NCBI GenBank assembly: GCA_011053055.1 | Contig: DRHT01000065.1 | Coordinates: forward strand, 20,278 to 84,277 | Reading direction: 5' to 3' | From: Halopseudomonas sabulinigri | Lineage (GTDB): Bacteria > Pseudomonadota > Gammaproteobacteria > Pseudomonadales > Pseudomonadaceae | DNA length: 64,000 nucleotides | Shown here: piece by piece, positions 26,498 through 36,129 of the stretch | Numbering within the stretch: position 1 is the stretch's first letter | How the letters are laid out: every line of letters begins with the position of its first letter | The notes under the pieces: model-generated | Told to the model about the DNA's origin: nothing | What the model saw: only the letters and a program-made list of their open reading frames with translations | Databases searched by the model: none | Made by a program: the position numbers and the translations under genes

Positions 26498-26584
26498 GCC
26501 CGGATGGCGAAATTGGTAGACGCAAGGGACTTAAAATCCCTCGATCGTAAGATCGTGCCGGTTCGACCCCGGCTCCGGGCACCA
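26498..26584 (+). tRNA. tRNA-Leu (TAA)
   Basis: This 87-nt class II tRNA has acceptor GCCCGGA/TCCGGGC, an anticodon loop CTTAAAA with TAA at 26532-26534, a long variable arm (CGATCGTAAGATCG) and encoded ACCA. It is the third gene of the conserved Gly-Cys-Leu cluster. Confidence 0.97.
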
Positions 26585-26811
26585 ATTTCCATGCGGGTTT
26601 CAAAGCGTCGCTCCCTTCCTGATAATTGCCTTAAAACCCCACTACTCCGTAATTTCGCAATATTGTCTTGCCTTTCCTCTGATTAACCTGATTCGTTACC
26701 CTTGCAGCGCTAAGCGTTGATTTGGCTCAACCAACTGTTGATGGATATTTGATTCTATACTCAGGAGAGTTTGAATCTTTTACCTGCCTGCAGATGCCTA
26801 GGAGTCAAGAT

Positions 26812-26988
26812 ATGGAGCATGCGTTGTTTTGGGAAAGCCTGGTGATATTTTCGGCTGGGGCATTGCTCGTCTGCGTAGGATTCTCACGCCGCGATAATAC
26901 ATCCGGCATTGTGTTGCTGTGGATGGGTGCTGCTTGCATGCTGGCGTTAGTCTTTTACCTTATACCCAAACTGCTGCACCTGACCTGA
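26812..26988 (+). CDS. small membrane protein with two predicted helices
   Basis: This 58-residue protein starts MEHALFWESLVIFSAGALLV; the second helix is IVLLWMGAACMLALVFYLI. The ATG follows TAGGAGTC at good spacing. Family and function are unknown. It could be an inner-membrane small protein and sits alone between the tRNA cluster and the siderophore receptor gene. Confidence 0.6.
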   Translation: MEHALFWESLVIFSAGALLVCVGFSRRDNTSGIVLLWMGAACMLALVFYLIPKLLHLT

Positions 26989-27013
26989 CCGGAACACAGG
27001 ACAATGAATCAAT

Positions 27014-27037
27014 AAAAAAAAGGAGGCCTAAGCCTCC
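27014..27037 (-). terminator. rho-independent terminator of the TonB receptor gene
   Basis: On the minus strand GGAGGC, a TTAG loop and GCCTCC are followed by eight T residues. It lies 24 bases beyond the receptor stop. On the plus strand the same hairpin is followed by CTTTCTTT, so it may work for both convergent genes. Confidence 0.8.
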
Positions 27038-27060
27038 CTTTCTTTGTTAACGTCGCTGTA

Positions 27061-29193
27061 TCAGAAGTCGTAACGCAGGCTAGCCTGCACATTGCGTTCA
27101 GAGCCAAACCAGCAGTTCAGCCCATCAAAACAGCTGTAGTAACGTTCATCGAACAGGTTGTTGGCTGTCAGTTTGACGCTGGCACCATCCAGGGTACTGT
27201 CGAGACTTCCAAGATCGTAGCCAACACTTACATCTACCAAGGTAGCTGACGGAACTCTGTCGGAGTTGAGTGCATCCAGTTCTGCCTCACCGATGTAACG
27301 CACCCCACCGCCTAGGGTGACGCCAGCCATCGGACCGTTGAATATGTCGTAACTGGCCCAGGTATTGAAGGTCTGATCAGGAATCCAAACCGGCGTTTTC
27401 CCTTCTAATCCGCTGTTGTCCTTAGTGACCTCCACATCTTGGTAGTTATAGCTGGCCATCAGGTTCAGGTTGCGGGTTATCTGACTGCGGGCCTCGATTT
27501 CTAAGCCTTGTGAACGCACCTCACCAGTTTGAATCTTGTCGTAAGCGGTGCCGTTGGGGTCGCGGGTAAGTACGTTTTCCTTGTCGATGCGGTAAAGCGC
27601 AATTGCACCTGTGGTCTGTTTGTCCGGTGTGCTGTATTTGATGCCGGTTTCCCACTGATTAGCAGTGGAGGGCTCGTAGGTGCCGCCCAAGCGGTCTAAT
27701 CCGCTGACGGGCTCAAAGCTTTCGGCGTAGCTGATAAAAGGAGATAGCCCGTTATCAAGCTCGTAGAGCGCCCCGGCACGCCAGGAGGTGTTGCTCTGAT
27801 CCACTTTGCCATCGACATTCAGGCCGTACTGCACGCCATGCTCACGAGACTCGTAAGTGTCATAGCGTCCGCCAGCGATCAGAACCAGTTGGCCAATGCG
27901 TATCTGATCCTGGAAGTAAGCGCCGATCTGTTCCTTCTCGATGTTGAACTGGCTGCTGTACCCCGATGCAGCAAAGTCGAGCGCGTTGCCATTGATCTGA
28001 TAATGGTTTGGGTTGTAGATATCAATTGAGGGCGCAGCCGCATTCTCGTAGCCGATATCGCTGTCTAACTTGAGGTAATCCAGGCCAAACAGAAGGTTGT
28101 GCTCAATTGAGCCGGTTATGACAATGCCCGACAGCTGGTTGTCGATGGTGATGCCTTCACTGGTTTCATCAGTGATATAGGCTCGACGGTCGAGGGTGCG
28201 CTGATCTGCTGCCAGACCGGTAGTGTAGGTGTTTTCCTGGTAGGCATCGCCGTGCTGATAGCGGAAGTTTTGCAAGAAATTCCAGTTATCACTGATCTGA
28301 TGATCAATTTTGTAGCCGAGCATTAATACTTCGCGCTCGTAGGTGTTCCAGTTGGCGTCGCCGCTGTAGGCATCTTCGTCCAAGTCGCCATTGATGTTGT
28401 CCTGAAACAGGCCCTGAGCGGGCAGGGTGGTGTAAATCCCCATATCAGGATCTTTCTGGTAGTAGGCGTTCAGGTTGAGCAAGGTGGCATCGCTGATTTG
28501 CCAGTCAACCGACGGCGCCAGCATTAGTCGTTCGTTTTCAGAGGTTTCTGCCTGGCCGTCGCTGCTGTTGGCCAAACCATTGAAGCGATAGCTTAGATCC
28601 GAGTCGCCAAGCTGGCCGGCTGAATCGAGCGTGATCTCTTTCAGGTTATTGCTGCCGACACTCAACTCAAGGCTGTTGTAAGACTCTTGTAATGGTTTTT
28701 TGCTGATTAGATTGACCATGCCACCGGGTGGCATCGAGCCGTATAACGCTGAGGTGGGGCCCTTAAACACTTCTACCTGTTGGACCGCTTGCATATCGAC
28801 CTGTGGCTGCAGGTTCCAGTCGTTATAGAGCAGTTGCAGGCCATCGTAAAAATTCTGATAGTTGATAAAGCCACGAATGTTAAACAGGTCTATCCGATTG
28901 ACCGCACCGCCACGTAACTCGGTATTCACCCCCGGCACATAACGCAGCGCTTCTGCCACTGTGTCCGCGTCGCGCGCTTCCAGGGCTTGCTCGTCAACAA
29001 TAGAAATACCCTGCGGCGTCTCTTCCGGACTCAACTGCGTTTTAGTAGCCGTGTTGCGGTAGGTACTGCCATAGACCGTAAGGCTATCTAGCAGTTTTCC
29101 ATCTTGCTCCTGGGCATGCAGCGTGGGTAAGTACGCTGCACTGGAAATCGCCGTAGCGAGCAGGGTATGGCGAAAGAGAGGTTGCAGGTTCAT
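27061..29193 (-). CDS. TonB-dependent siderophore receptor
   Basis: This 710-residue outer-membrane receptor has a signal peptide (to about residue 27, LPTLHA|QEQ) and a TonB-box-like stretch near LDSLTVYGS. The plug domain contains ETPQGISIVDEQALEARDADTVAEALRYVPGV, and the plug end is GGMVNLISKKPL. A 22-strand barrel ends in Phe (SLRYDF). The presence of plug motifs found in ferrichrome/hydroxamate-type receptors suggests a ferric siderophore ligand; the exact one is unknown. The ORF is open to 29367, but 29193 has GGAG and a signal sequence. A Fur-like box lies upstream. Confidence 0.92.
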   Translation of the reverse strand: MNLQPLFRHTLLATAISSAAYLPTLHAQEQDGKLLDSLTVYGSTYRNTATKTQLSPEETPQGISIVDEQALEARDADTVAEALRYVPGVNTELRGGAVNRIDLFNIRGFINYQNFYDGLQLLYNDWNLQPQVDMQAVQQVEVFKGPTSALYGSMPPGGMVNLISKKPLQESYNSLELSVGSNNLKEITLDSAGQLGDSDLSYRFNGLANSSDGQAETSENERLMLAPSVDWQISDATLLNLNAYYQKDPDMGIYTTLPAQGLFQDNINGDLDEDAYSGDANWNTYEREVLMLGYKIDHQISDNWNFLQNFRYQHGDAYQENTYTTGLAADQRTLDRRAYITDETSEGITIDNQLSGIVITGSIEHNLLFGLDYLKLDSDIGYENAAAPSIDIYNPNHYQINGNALDFAASGYSSQFNIEKEQIGAYFQDQIRIGQLVLIAGGRYDTYESREHGVQYGLNVDGKVDQSNTSWRAGALYELDNGLSPFISYAESFEPVSGLDRLGGTYEPSTANQWETGIKYSTPDKQTTGAIALYRIDKENVLTRDPNGTAYDKIQTGEVRSQGLEIEARSQITRNLNLMASYNYQDVEVTKDNSGLEGKTPVWIPDQTFNTWASYDIFNGPMAGVTLGGGVRYIGEAELDALNSDRVPSATLVDVSVGYDLGSLDSTLDGASVKLTANNLFDERYYSCFDGLNCWFGSERNVQASLRYDF

Positions 29194-29221
29194 CGCGACT
29201 CCGGACAGATAATGAATCAAT

Positions 29222-29240
29222 GGTAATGCTAATGATTCTA
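29222..29240 (-). promoter_or_regulatory. Fur-like box upstream of the TonB receptor gene
   Basis: The 19-base sequence GGTAATGCTAATGATTCTA matches the consensus GATAATGATAATCATTATC at 14 of 19 positions by hand count. It lies 29 bases before the receptor start codon. Confidence 0.6.
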
Positions 29241-29342
29241 TTTTATAGGTTCTGTTAGAGCTGTGACTTAACATTTTGGGGCATGGCGCAACGTTACAGC
29301 TGCTGATTTGAGGGGAGGCGATCCGATTAAACCCAAACGCAT

Positions 29343-30290
29343 TCAACGCGGACGCACGGGCACCCAATACTCCATGTAGCTTTGTGCATTGTCTGAACTG
29401 AAACGCTGATCGTAAATCTCCAGATCAAAGCCGTTTACGCCGCAATAACCTGACTCGGGCAACCAATGGCGAATAAACCATTCCAGCACCTTTTGCAGAT
29501 TATCTAGCGAGCCGTGATGCGGGATAACGGCGTATTCCTGCGCCGGTACTGTCAGAGTCGCTAACCCTGTGGGTGAGTGGCCGGTGCTCGCCTCAAGACA
29601 GGCCCAGTAGGGAAAACAGCCCTGATTGTTCTCGACGCAGGTCAGATCGAGTACGCCGATCAGCGTTAGGCTGTCCGGGTCTCGCTTCGCGCTGCGCGCC
29701 AAGCTAGTCAGGCTATTCCAGACACGTGGCACGCTGCTGGCAAAGTCCGGGGCAGGTGAAAACAAGCCATTGACCGGGGCACTGATGCCCCAGACCTGGA
29801 ATGCAGGGCGATTCTCCACCCGAATCGATAACATCGGCTTGCTCATATCCGACGGGAGACGGGGCACATCCTGAAGATTGATAGACGCTAGCATTCCAGT
29901 GCGCCGCCCACGTTGTCGATAAGTGCCTGGTGAGCAGCCAAACATCTGCCGAAAACTACGACTAAAACTGATCTCGGTATCAAAACCGCAATTAAGAGCG
30001 ATATCCAGCTGCCGCTGCGGGGTGCTGACCAATAACTCAGCAGCGCGGCTGAGGCGTAATTGACGGATGTACTGAGCGACGGTAAAACCGGTAGCCGCCG
30101 TGAATACCCGTTGAAACTGCCAGCGTGACCAGCAGCTTTGCGCCGCCAGGCGCTCTACTGTGAGTGAGTCGTCCAGGTTGCAATGTATGTAGCTGAGAAC
30201 CCGTTCGATACGGGTCAAACGCTGATCAGTTGAGCTTTCCAAGAATGACTTCTCATGCACGCTAGGTGGGTCAACGATACCTAACACCAC
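29343..30290 (-). CDS. AraC family regulator with GyrI-like effector domain
   Basis: This 315-residue protein has an N-terminal double helix-turn-helix of the AraC/XylS type (residues 25-125; RIERVLSYIHCNLDDSLTVE and DIALNCGFDTEISFSRSFRQ) and a GyrI-like small-molecule-binding domain from about 150, the architecture of Rob/SoxS-like proteins. It sits upstream of the siderophore receptor gene on the same strand and probably regulates it. The start is uncertain: GTG 30290 lies inside a long inverted repeat, and GTG 30260 is the alternative; neither has a good ribosome site. Confidence 0.85.
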   Translation of the reverse strand: MVLGIVDPPSVHEKSFLESSTDQRLTRIERVLSYIHCNLDDSLTVERLAAQSCWSRWQFQRVFTAATGFTVAQYIRQLRLSRAAELLVSTPQRQLDIALNCGFDTEISFSRSFRQMFGCSPGTYRQRGRRTGMLASINLQDVPRLPSDMSKPMLSIRVENRPAFQVWGISAPVNGLFSPAPDFASSVPRVWNSLTSLARSAKRDPDSLTLIGVLDLTCVENNQGCFPYWACLEASTGHSPTGLATLTVPAQEYAVIPHHGSLDNLQKVLEWFIRHWLPESGYCGVNGFDLEIYDQRFSSDNAQSYMEYWVPVRPR

Positions 30291-30325
30291 ATTAAATGCA
30301 AGTCATTCGCATTTAATGTGGTGTT
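30283..30325. repeat. perfect 17-bp inverted repeat at the AraC gene start
   Basis: AACACCACATTAAATGC (30283-30299) pairs perfectly with 30309-30325 across a 9-base loop. It covers the first candidate start codon of the AraC gene and lies between divergent genes. It is long for a protein operator and lacks a T-run. Confidence 0.75.
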
Positions 30326-30406
30326 CATAAAGCTTTCATCTCTCGGTCATCCCTAAGTCATGCGTGACTGGCGCAATCGAATGTGTTCATTAAAGGAGAG
30401 CACATC

Positions 30407-31777
30407 ATGCAGATATGCGTCATTGGCTGTGGCTACGTGGGGTTGGTAACGGCGGTCTGTTTTGCTGAGATGGGTAACCGGGTCACTTGTGTAGACAATA
30501 GCGTAGAGCGCATAACGCTGTTGCAGCAAGGTCGATCACCCATATTCGAACCCGGCATTGAAGCACTGCTGAGAAACAATATTGCCGGACAACGTCTTGG
30601 TTTCAGCAACCAACTGGATATTGCCTTGCACGACGCGGACGTGGTCTTTATTGCCGTCGGCACGCCGTCTGCCGAGGATGGTTCGGCAGACGTCTCGCAA
30701 ATCCTTGCAGTGGCCAATCAACTGGCTCAGCAACTAGCCCAACCCAGCATAGTGGTGTGCAAATCCACCGCCCCGGTTGGCACTGCCTGCCGAGTTCAGG
30801 ACATCCTTGATCAACACTGTGTACAGCACAAACTGCATTGGCGGCATCGGGTGGTAAGTAACCCGGAGTTTCTCAAGGAAGGGGACGCATTAAATGACTT
30901 TATGCGCCCCGATCGGATTATTATCGGCACCGAAGACGATCGAGCTCAACGCGTGATGCATCAGCTCTACGAGCCTTTTGTGCGTAATCACGACCGCATT
31001 ATTGTCATGTCACGCCGCTCGGCAGAGATGACCAAGTACGCCGCCAATGCGTTTCTTGCGACCAAGATCTCCTTCATAAACGAGATGGCTGCTTTCTGCG
31101 ACGAGTTTGCCGTTGACATAGAGCAAGTGCGCAAGGGTATAGGTGCGGATCAGCGCATCGGCCACCACTTCATTTACGCCGGCTGCGGTTATGGCGGCTC
31201 TTGCTTTCCCAAGGATATTCGCGCGATTTTGCACATGGCCGCCAGCCAAGCTGCCCGCATGCCAATACTTGAGGCAGTTGAAGCGCGCAACCAGCTGCAG
31301 AAAAATTGGCCACTACGTAGCCTTCAAAACCAGCTTGGCCCCAATTTAAGCGGCCAGAGCATCGCCATTTGGGGGCTGTCATTCAAGCCGGGCACCGACG
31401 ATGTGCGTGATGCGCCCAGCCGGGTACTTATCGAGGCGTTGCTGATCGCGGGCGCACAGATTCGCGCCTTTGATCCAATAGCCGCTGAGAATATCCAGCA
31501 GTGCTATCCGCACGCCGTTGCCGAAGGGCAGTTACAACTGTTGAAAGATCCATATGAGGCGTTGCGGCAGACCGATGCGCTGGTCCTGATGACCGAGTGG
31601 AAGCAGTTCCGTCAACCCGACTTTGCCCTCATGCGCAGTTTAATGCGTAACCCGTTGCTACTCGATGGTCGTAACCAGTACGAGCCGGCGTTGGTCGAGC
31701 GTGAAGGCTTTGTTTATATGGGCGTTGGCCGGCCAACCAGGCAGCCCGTTACGTTGCAGCTGCGCCAGGTAGTTTAA
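30407..31777 (+). CDS. ugd: UDP-glucose/GDP-mannose dehydrogenase family protein
   Basis: This 456-residue protein has the N-terminal NAD-binding motif VIGCGYVGLVTAVCFAEMG, the central domain with the catalytic-Cys motif CGYGGSCFPKDI, and the C-terminal UDP-binding domain (WGLSFKPGTDDVRDAPS). It probably oxidises UDP-glucose to UDP-glucuronate, a precursor of surface polysaccharides. The ATG at 30407 follows AAAGGAGAG. The 5' in-frame extension to 30383 has no such site. The exact sugar nucleotide is not proven. Confidence 0.9.
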   Translation: MQICVIGCGYVGLVTAVCFAEMGNRVTCVDNSVERITLLQQGRSPIFEPGIEALLRNNIAGQRLGFSNQLDIALHDADVVFIAVGTPSAEDGSADVSQILAVANQLAQQLAQPSIVVCKSTAPVGTACRVQDILDQHCVQHKLHWRHRVVSNPEFLKEGDALNDFMRPDRIIIGTEDDRAQRVMHQLYEPFVRNHDRIIVMSRRSAEMTKYAANAFLATKISFINEMAAFCDEFAVDIEQVRKGIGADQRIGHHFIYAGCGYGGSCFPKDIRAILHMAASQAARMPILEAVEARNQLQKNWPLRSLQNQLGPNLSGQSIAIWGLSFKPGTDDVRDAPSRVLIEALLIAGAQIRAFDPIAAENIQQCYPHAVAEGQLQLLKDPYEALRQTDALVLMTEWKQFRQPDFALMRSLMRNPLLLDGRNQYEPALVEREGFVYMGVGRPTRQPVTLQLRQVV

Positions 31778-31848
31778 GCGCACTCGGGCTGCCCTTTGAC
31801 TAGCTTTGCGTTATGCTGGTGCGCCTACTCAAACGCGAAAAGGCCAGT

Positions 31849-33213
31849 ATGTCTGACTACGATTTTGATCTCTTTGTCATAGGCGCAGGTTCAGGTGGCG
31901 TGCGCGCCAGCCGAATGGCTGCTGGTTTTGGTGCGCGAGTGGCAGTTGCCGAAGACCGCTACTTGGGTGGCACCTGCGTCAACGTAGGTTGTGTGCCGAA
32001 AAAGCTATTTGCTTACGCAGCGCATTTTGCTGAAGACATCGCCGACGCCGCAGGCTTTGGGTGGGACATAGCAGCACCTGAGTTCACCTGGTCACGTTTA
32101 TTGGAAAACAAAAATCAGGAAATCACCCGTCTGAACGGCATCTATCACAACTTGCTGACATCCGCTGGCGTCACCCTGATCAACGGCCGTGCGCGACTGC
32201 AGGATGCGCATCATGTGGTGGTCGGTGATACCACCTATAGCGCCGAGCGAATTGTGATTGCTACTGGCGGCTGGCCCTTCATTCCTGAGTTTCCCGGTCG
32301 TGAGCATGTGATCAGCTCCAACGAGGCGTTCTTCATTGAAGCGCTGCCCAAGCGCACGCTAGTGGTGGGCGGCGGTTATATCGCGATTGAGTTTGCCTGC
32401 ATTTTCGAAGGCTTAGGTTGCGAGTCTCGGCTGCTATACCGTGGCGATCTGTTCTTGCGCGGATTTGATCAAGGCGTGCGTGAGCACATGTCGCAAACAC
32501 TCAGTGCCAAAGGTTTGGAACTGACGTTTAACGCTGATGTTGAGCGCGTCGAGAAGCAGTCCGACGGCAGCTTGCTGGTTACCTTGAACAATGGCGAAAG
32601 CATCGAAACTGATCTAGTGCTTTATGCAACCGGCCGTCGCCCACATCTGGATGGTCTTGGGCTGGAAAACACCAAGGTCATGCTGGATAAAAAAGGTTTC
32701 GTGAAGGTAGACGAACACTATCAAACCACCGAGCCTTCGATTTTTGCTATTGGTGACGTCACTGACACTATGCAGCTTACCCCTGTTGCTCTGGCCGAAG
32801 GCATGGCGCTGGCACGCAGGCTGTATAAGCCGGATGAGTACGTACCGGTCGACTACAACGACATCCCTACCGCCGTATTCTGCATTCCCAATATAGCCAC
32901 TCTGGGTTTAACGGAGGAGGACGCGCGTGCCAAAGGTTATAAGCTGCGCGTTTATGAAAGCCGCTTCCGTGCCATGCGCAACACACTGGCAGGGCGCAGC
33001 GAGCAAAGCTTTATGAAATTGGTGGTTGATAAAGCGGATGACCGTATTCTCGGCATTCATATGATTGGCCCGGAAGCGGGTGAAATCCTTCAGGGGCTGG
33101 CAGTAGCCGTAAAAGCTGGCGCGACTAAAGCTGTGTTCGACGCGACCATGGGCATTCACCCCACGGCCGCAGAGGAGTTTGTTACCATGCGCACCCCCAC
33201 CCGCGAGGATTGA
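31849..33213 (+). CDS. gor: glutathione-disulfide reductase
   Basis: This 454-residue flavoprotein has an FAD-binding motif ([20 protein letters not shown]), the redox-active disulfide [13 protein letters not shown], an NAD(P)H-binding motif [20 protein letters not shown] and a C-terminal dimerisation domain with the catalytic His-Glu pair ([10 protein letters not shown]). It reduces oxidised glutathione with NADPH in the cytoplasm. The start at 31849 ([12 protein letters not shown]) is typical; 12 extra in-frame codons upstream lack support. Confidence 0.95.
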   Translation: MSDYDFDLFVIGAGSGGVRASRMAAGFGARVAVAEDRYLGGTCVNVGCVPKKLFAYAAHFAEDIADAAGFGWDIAAPEFTWSRLLENKNQEITRLNGIYHNLLTSAGVTLINGRARLQDAHHVVVGDTTYSAERIVIATGGWPFIPEFPGREHVISSNEAFFIEALPKRTLVVGGGYIAIEFACIFEGLGCESRLLYRGDLFLRGFDQGVREHMSQTLSAKGLELTFNADVERVEKQSDGSLLVTLNNGESIETDLVLYATGRRPHLDGLGLENTKVMLDKKGFVKVDEHYQTTEPSIFAIGDVTDTMQLTPVALAEGMALARRLYKPDEYVPVDYNDIPTAVFCIPNIATLGLTEEDARAKGYKLRVYESRFRAMRNTLAGRSEQSFMKLVVDKADDRILGIHMIGPEAGEILQGLAVAVKAGATKAVFDATMGIHPTAAEEFVTMRTPTRED

Positions 33214-33239
33214 TCGCGGCTTGCTAGTTGAGTGTGCAA

Positions 33240-33878
33240 ATGAACTGGTTCTACGCGTTTGATTTGTTCGGCGTCGCTGTATTCGCCATTACCGGCGCGC
33301 TGATGGCTGGACGCAAATCAATGGACCTGTTCGGCGTACTGGTGATTGCCATCGTTACCTCTTTGGGCGGTGGCACCCTGCGCGATGTGATTCTAGATCA
33401 TCACCCTGTTAGCTGGATTGGCAACGACCTCTACATCCTGGTTGCAACGCTCGCGGCTATCGGCACGGTGCTTTGGGTGCGCTTTACCCGGCCGATCAAT
33501 GAGCGTGGTTTACTGATTGCAGATGCCTTTGGTCTGGCCGTTTTTACTGTGCTGGGTACCCAAGTCGCGCTGGCGCAGCAAGTGCCAGTCAGTGCTGCGG
33601 TGATCATGGGGGTAATGACTGGCGTTGCCGGTGGGGTAATGCGCGATATCATCTGTAACGAGATACCGCTGATCTTCCATAAAGAGATTTACGCCACAGC
33701 CTGCATTGCCGGAGCGTTAATCTATATTGCCCTGCAGCATTTCGCGCTGGGCGAGGGTCTCGCCGCTTTAGTGGCTATGCTGGCCGTGCTGAGCATTCGC
33801 TTGGCTGCCATCCGTTGGCATCTTGAGCTACCGCGTTTTCATTTGCTCGACCGGGAACCGAAAGACCCGGATCAATGA
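33240..33878 (+). CDS. TRIC-type (UPF0126/YicG) membrane protein
   Basis: This 212-residue inner-membrane protein has two repeated three-helix units. The repeat 1 signature is AITGALMAGRKSMDLFGV then GGGTLRDVIL, and the repeat 2 signature is MTGVAGGVMRDIICNEIPLI. Bacterial members are trimeric cation channels related to TRIC; the physiological role is not settled. The start at 33240 is an ATG; an earlier TTG at 33228 has a poorer context. It ends seven bases inside the end of the PCu(A)C gene on the opposite strand. Confidence 0.85.
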   Translation: MNWFYAFDLFGVAVFAITGALMAGRKSMDLFGVLVIAIVTSLGGGTLRDVILDHHPVSWIGNDLYILVATLAAIGTVLWVRFTRPINERGLLIADAFGLAVFTVLGTQVALAQQVPVSAAVIMGVMTGVAGGVMRDIICNEIPLIFHKEIYATACIAGALIYIALQHFALGEGLAALVAMLAVLSIRLAAIRWHLELPRFHLLDREPKDPDQ

Positions 33879-34351
33879 TGGGCGTGTGCGTCGCCAGTTG
33901 ATTTAGGCTTTTCATCGGCCTGAATATTCACCATCACTTCGATGTCACCTGCCTCGGCAAAATGCAGCGTCAGCGGGAAGTGCTCTCCGGCCACCAGCGG
34001 CTGCTCCAAGTTGAATAGCATCAGATGATAGCCGCCGGGCCGGAACTCCAGCGTTTCACCTGCGGCAACGGGTAAAGTCTGCACCTGCTGCATTTTCATC
34101 AAGCCGCCCTGGTGCAGGTGCTCATGCATTTCTACTTTGCCGGCAATAGGTGTGTCTGCGCCGAGCAGCTCGTCGTCATGTTCTCCGTGGTTAGCAATAG
34201 ACAGGTAGGCAGCCCCGGTTTTAGCCACCGGGGGCAACGCGCGTGACCATGGATGATCGATATGCAGTTCACCCGCATCAAACTCATGGGCAGCTGCCAA
34301 GGGCGCCATACAGCAGAAAACCAGCAACGCTAAAACTTTGTTAAATGACAT
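33872..34351 (-). CDS. periplasmic copper chaperone PCu(A)C
   Basis: This 159-residue protein has a signal peptide (to HEF near residue 22) and the PCu(A)C domain with the copper-ligand pattern: GAAYLSIANHGEHDDELLGA, MHEHLHQGGLMKMQ and GGYHLMLFNL. The ligands are two His and two Met in the usual order (H-M-x(n)-H-x-M type). It delivers copper to the CuA/CuB sites of oxidases and is a natural partner for haem-copper oxidases. The C-terminus is His-rich (DAHAHH). Confidence 0.9.
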   Translation of the reverse strand: MSFNKVLALLVFCCMAPLAAAHEFDAGELHIDHPWSRALPPVAKTGAAYLSIANHGEHDDELLGADTPIAGKVEMHEHLHQGGLMKMQQVQTLPVAAGETLEFRPGGYHLMLFNLEQPLVAGEHFPLTLHFAEAGDIEVMVNIQADEKPKSTGDAHAHH

Positions 34352-34566
34352 CGGAGATCCTTGTGGTTCTGAGCCAAACAAGCCTAACCTTAACAGGCAA
34401 CTATCGGTAAAATCGATGGCATCTTGTGTTTTTCAACCGCTGCGAGAAAAGATTCAAAAAATGTCGATTGCTATACACATTCAAACTGAAGATGGCTGTT
34501 CGCTAGCATGAAATTGAACCACACTCTGAGTGGAGCATTTCAGTCTGGTAGCCGAGGAAGACTGCC

Positions 34567-34917
34567 GTGGTAGATGAACAAAAATCAAAAGAACGCAGAC
34601 GACTGGAGCGCCACTCAGTGAGCACAAGCCTTGAAGTTTTCGATTTGGACACCGGAGATCATTTGGGTCGTGTGGTAGATTTGCATGCAGAGGGGCTGAT
34701 GTTGTTGAGCGAGCGTCCTCTGGATCTGTTCCGCTCTTTTGCCCTGCAAGTAAATCTGCCAATGACGCTCAACGGCATGAGTGAGTTTTTGTTCGATGCT
34801 GAGAGCCTCTGGAATCGGGCAAGCATCAGTGGACAGCAGTACTGGACCGGTTTGCACTTTACCAACTTGCCAGAAGAGTCGCGCCAATGCATAGAGCGCA
34901 TGGTCGCTAGTCGCTGA
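34567..34917 (+). CDS. PilZ domain protein
   Basis: This 116-residue single PilZ domain has the RRRLERH motif near residue 10 (RxxxR) and DLHAEGLML near residue 39, a variant of the (D/N)xSxxG motif in which Ser is replaced by Ala. Cyclic-di-GMP binding is therefore plausible but not certain. GTG 34567 follows GAGGAAGACTGCC. It is isolated between divergent/convergent genes, with a terminator just after. Confidence 0.8.
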   Translation: MVDEQKSKERRRLERHSVSTSLEVFDLDTGDHLGRVVDLHAEGLMLLSERPLDLFRSFALQVNLPMTLNGMSEFLFDAESLWNRASISGQQYWTGLHFTNLPEESRQCIERMVASR

Positions 34918-34940
34918 GGCCTGGTCTGGTGTCTAGCGAT

Positions 34941-34970
34941 AAAAAAGGCAGCTGATTAGCTGCCTTTTTT
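34941..34970 (+). terminator. rho-independent terminator after the PilZ gene
   Basis: AAAAAAGGCAGCT, loop GATT and AGCTGCCTTTTTT form a perfect 13-bp inverted repeat ending in T residues. Convergent genes make bidirectional use likely. Confidence 0.85.
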
Positions 34971-34992
34971 AATGCCTGCTCAAAGCGTTAGT

Positions 34993-36129
34993 TCAAGCCT
35001 GACGTAGCCTACCTGGGGTCAGATGGTTGTCCCAATGTACCGCGTAGCTGCCATGGGGCTGAGGTTGGTCACTCGCAGCGTCCAATAGAAATAAACCGCC
35101 CGTTCCAGAGGATACCAAAAAGCCGTGCTGCCCAAAGGGCAGGGCGCCAGCCACATCGGGCACTGCTACGCGCTGCACCAATTCGCCTGTGTGGTGATTG
35201 ATAATAATCGCACGACCACCACGGGGCGCGGTAATAACGGTGAACGGACTGGTTGGGCTTATGGCAATACTGGCTGTGTAGTTCTTCAACCCCATCACTT
35301 CTTCAAGCGGCAACTCAGGTTCACTGAATTGCATGTCCCGCGTATCCAGCTTGGCAATCAACGGCGGCGTATCCCATTCGGGCCCTTCGTACTGATAACC
35401 TGCGATAACGATGCCTTCCGGACTGACGTCCAAGTGGCGACAGCTCAGTTGATGATGCGAAGGTTCGAAGCGCTGGGTTATACGGCCGCTTTGCCGATCC
35501 ATTAATACCAGCGCCGGCTGCATGCTCGCGGTGTTGAGTTTTAAACGGTCGTAATCAGGATGCGTTTCAATACCGCCGAGCGCGACCACCAAGGTCACGC
35601 CATCAGGGTGCAGGCGCAGCTCGTGGGGACCAATACCGTCTAGCGGGTAGTCGGTTAAGGCGCGGTAGCCATTCATCGCGTCGTAGACCCGAATCAGCCC
35701 CTCGGAAGTGGTGTAGTCATTCATGGTGACATACAGATAGCGCGCATCTGGGCTATAGACACCGTGCCCGTAATAATGAAACCCCTCGCCAGCCTGGATG
35801 CTGCGCTCCAGCTTGCCGCTGCGGGTATTGATTACGTGCATCTCCCGACCAGGTCGGCGTGAAAAGATCACCACATGATCGCCGTGTGGCTGCGGGCAGC
35901 CACCATGGCAACGTTCGCTTACTGGCACCATAAAGGCTTGCTCACCGCTCTGGCTGACGGCGGTGATGTAATGCTGGCCTTGATCATCATCGACCGCACT
36001 CAACAGCTGCAGAGGTGCGCTGCTGCTGTTGAGCTGCCGCGCTGAACAGCCGGCAAGCCCTAGCAAGGTGGCACCGGCAAAGCCCGCGCGTAAAACCTGG
36101 CGACGACTTAACAACGGATTAGTCTCCAT
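34993..36129 (-). CDS. DUF1513 domain-containing Tat-exported protein
   Basis: This 378-residue protein begins METNPLLSRRQVLRAGFAGA with the twin-arginine motif RRQVL, followed by a hydrophobic stretch and LAGC, so a Tat-exported lipoprotein is likely. The rest is a beta-propeller-like DUF1513 domain (AVSQSGEQAF, HDGDHVVIFSRRPGREMHVI type blades, CHGGCPQPHGDH). It is the last gene of an iron operon and overlaps the upstream imelysin gene by 11 bases. Confidence 0.9.
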   Translation of the reverse strand: METNPLLSRRQVLRAGFAGATLLGLAGCSARQLNSSSAPLQLLSAVDDDQGQHYITAVSQSGEQAFMVPVSERCHGGCPQPHGDHVVIFSRRPGREMHVINTRSGKLERSIQAGEGFHYYGHGVYSPDARYLYVTMNDYTTSEGLIRVYDAMNGYRALTDYPLDGIGPHELRLHPDGVTLVVALGGIETHPDYDRLKLNTASMQPALVLMDRQSGRITQRFEPSHHQLSCRHLDVSPEGIVIAGYQYEGPEWDTPPLIAKLDTRDMQFSEPELPLEEVMGLKNYTASIAISPTSPFTVITAPRGGRAIIINHHTGELVQRVAVPDVAGALPFGQHGFLVSSGTGGLFLLDAASDQPQPHGSYAVHWDNHLTPGRLRQA

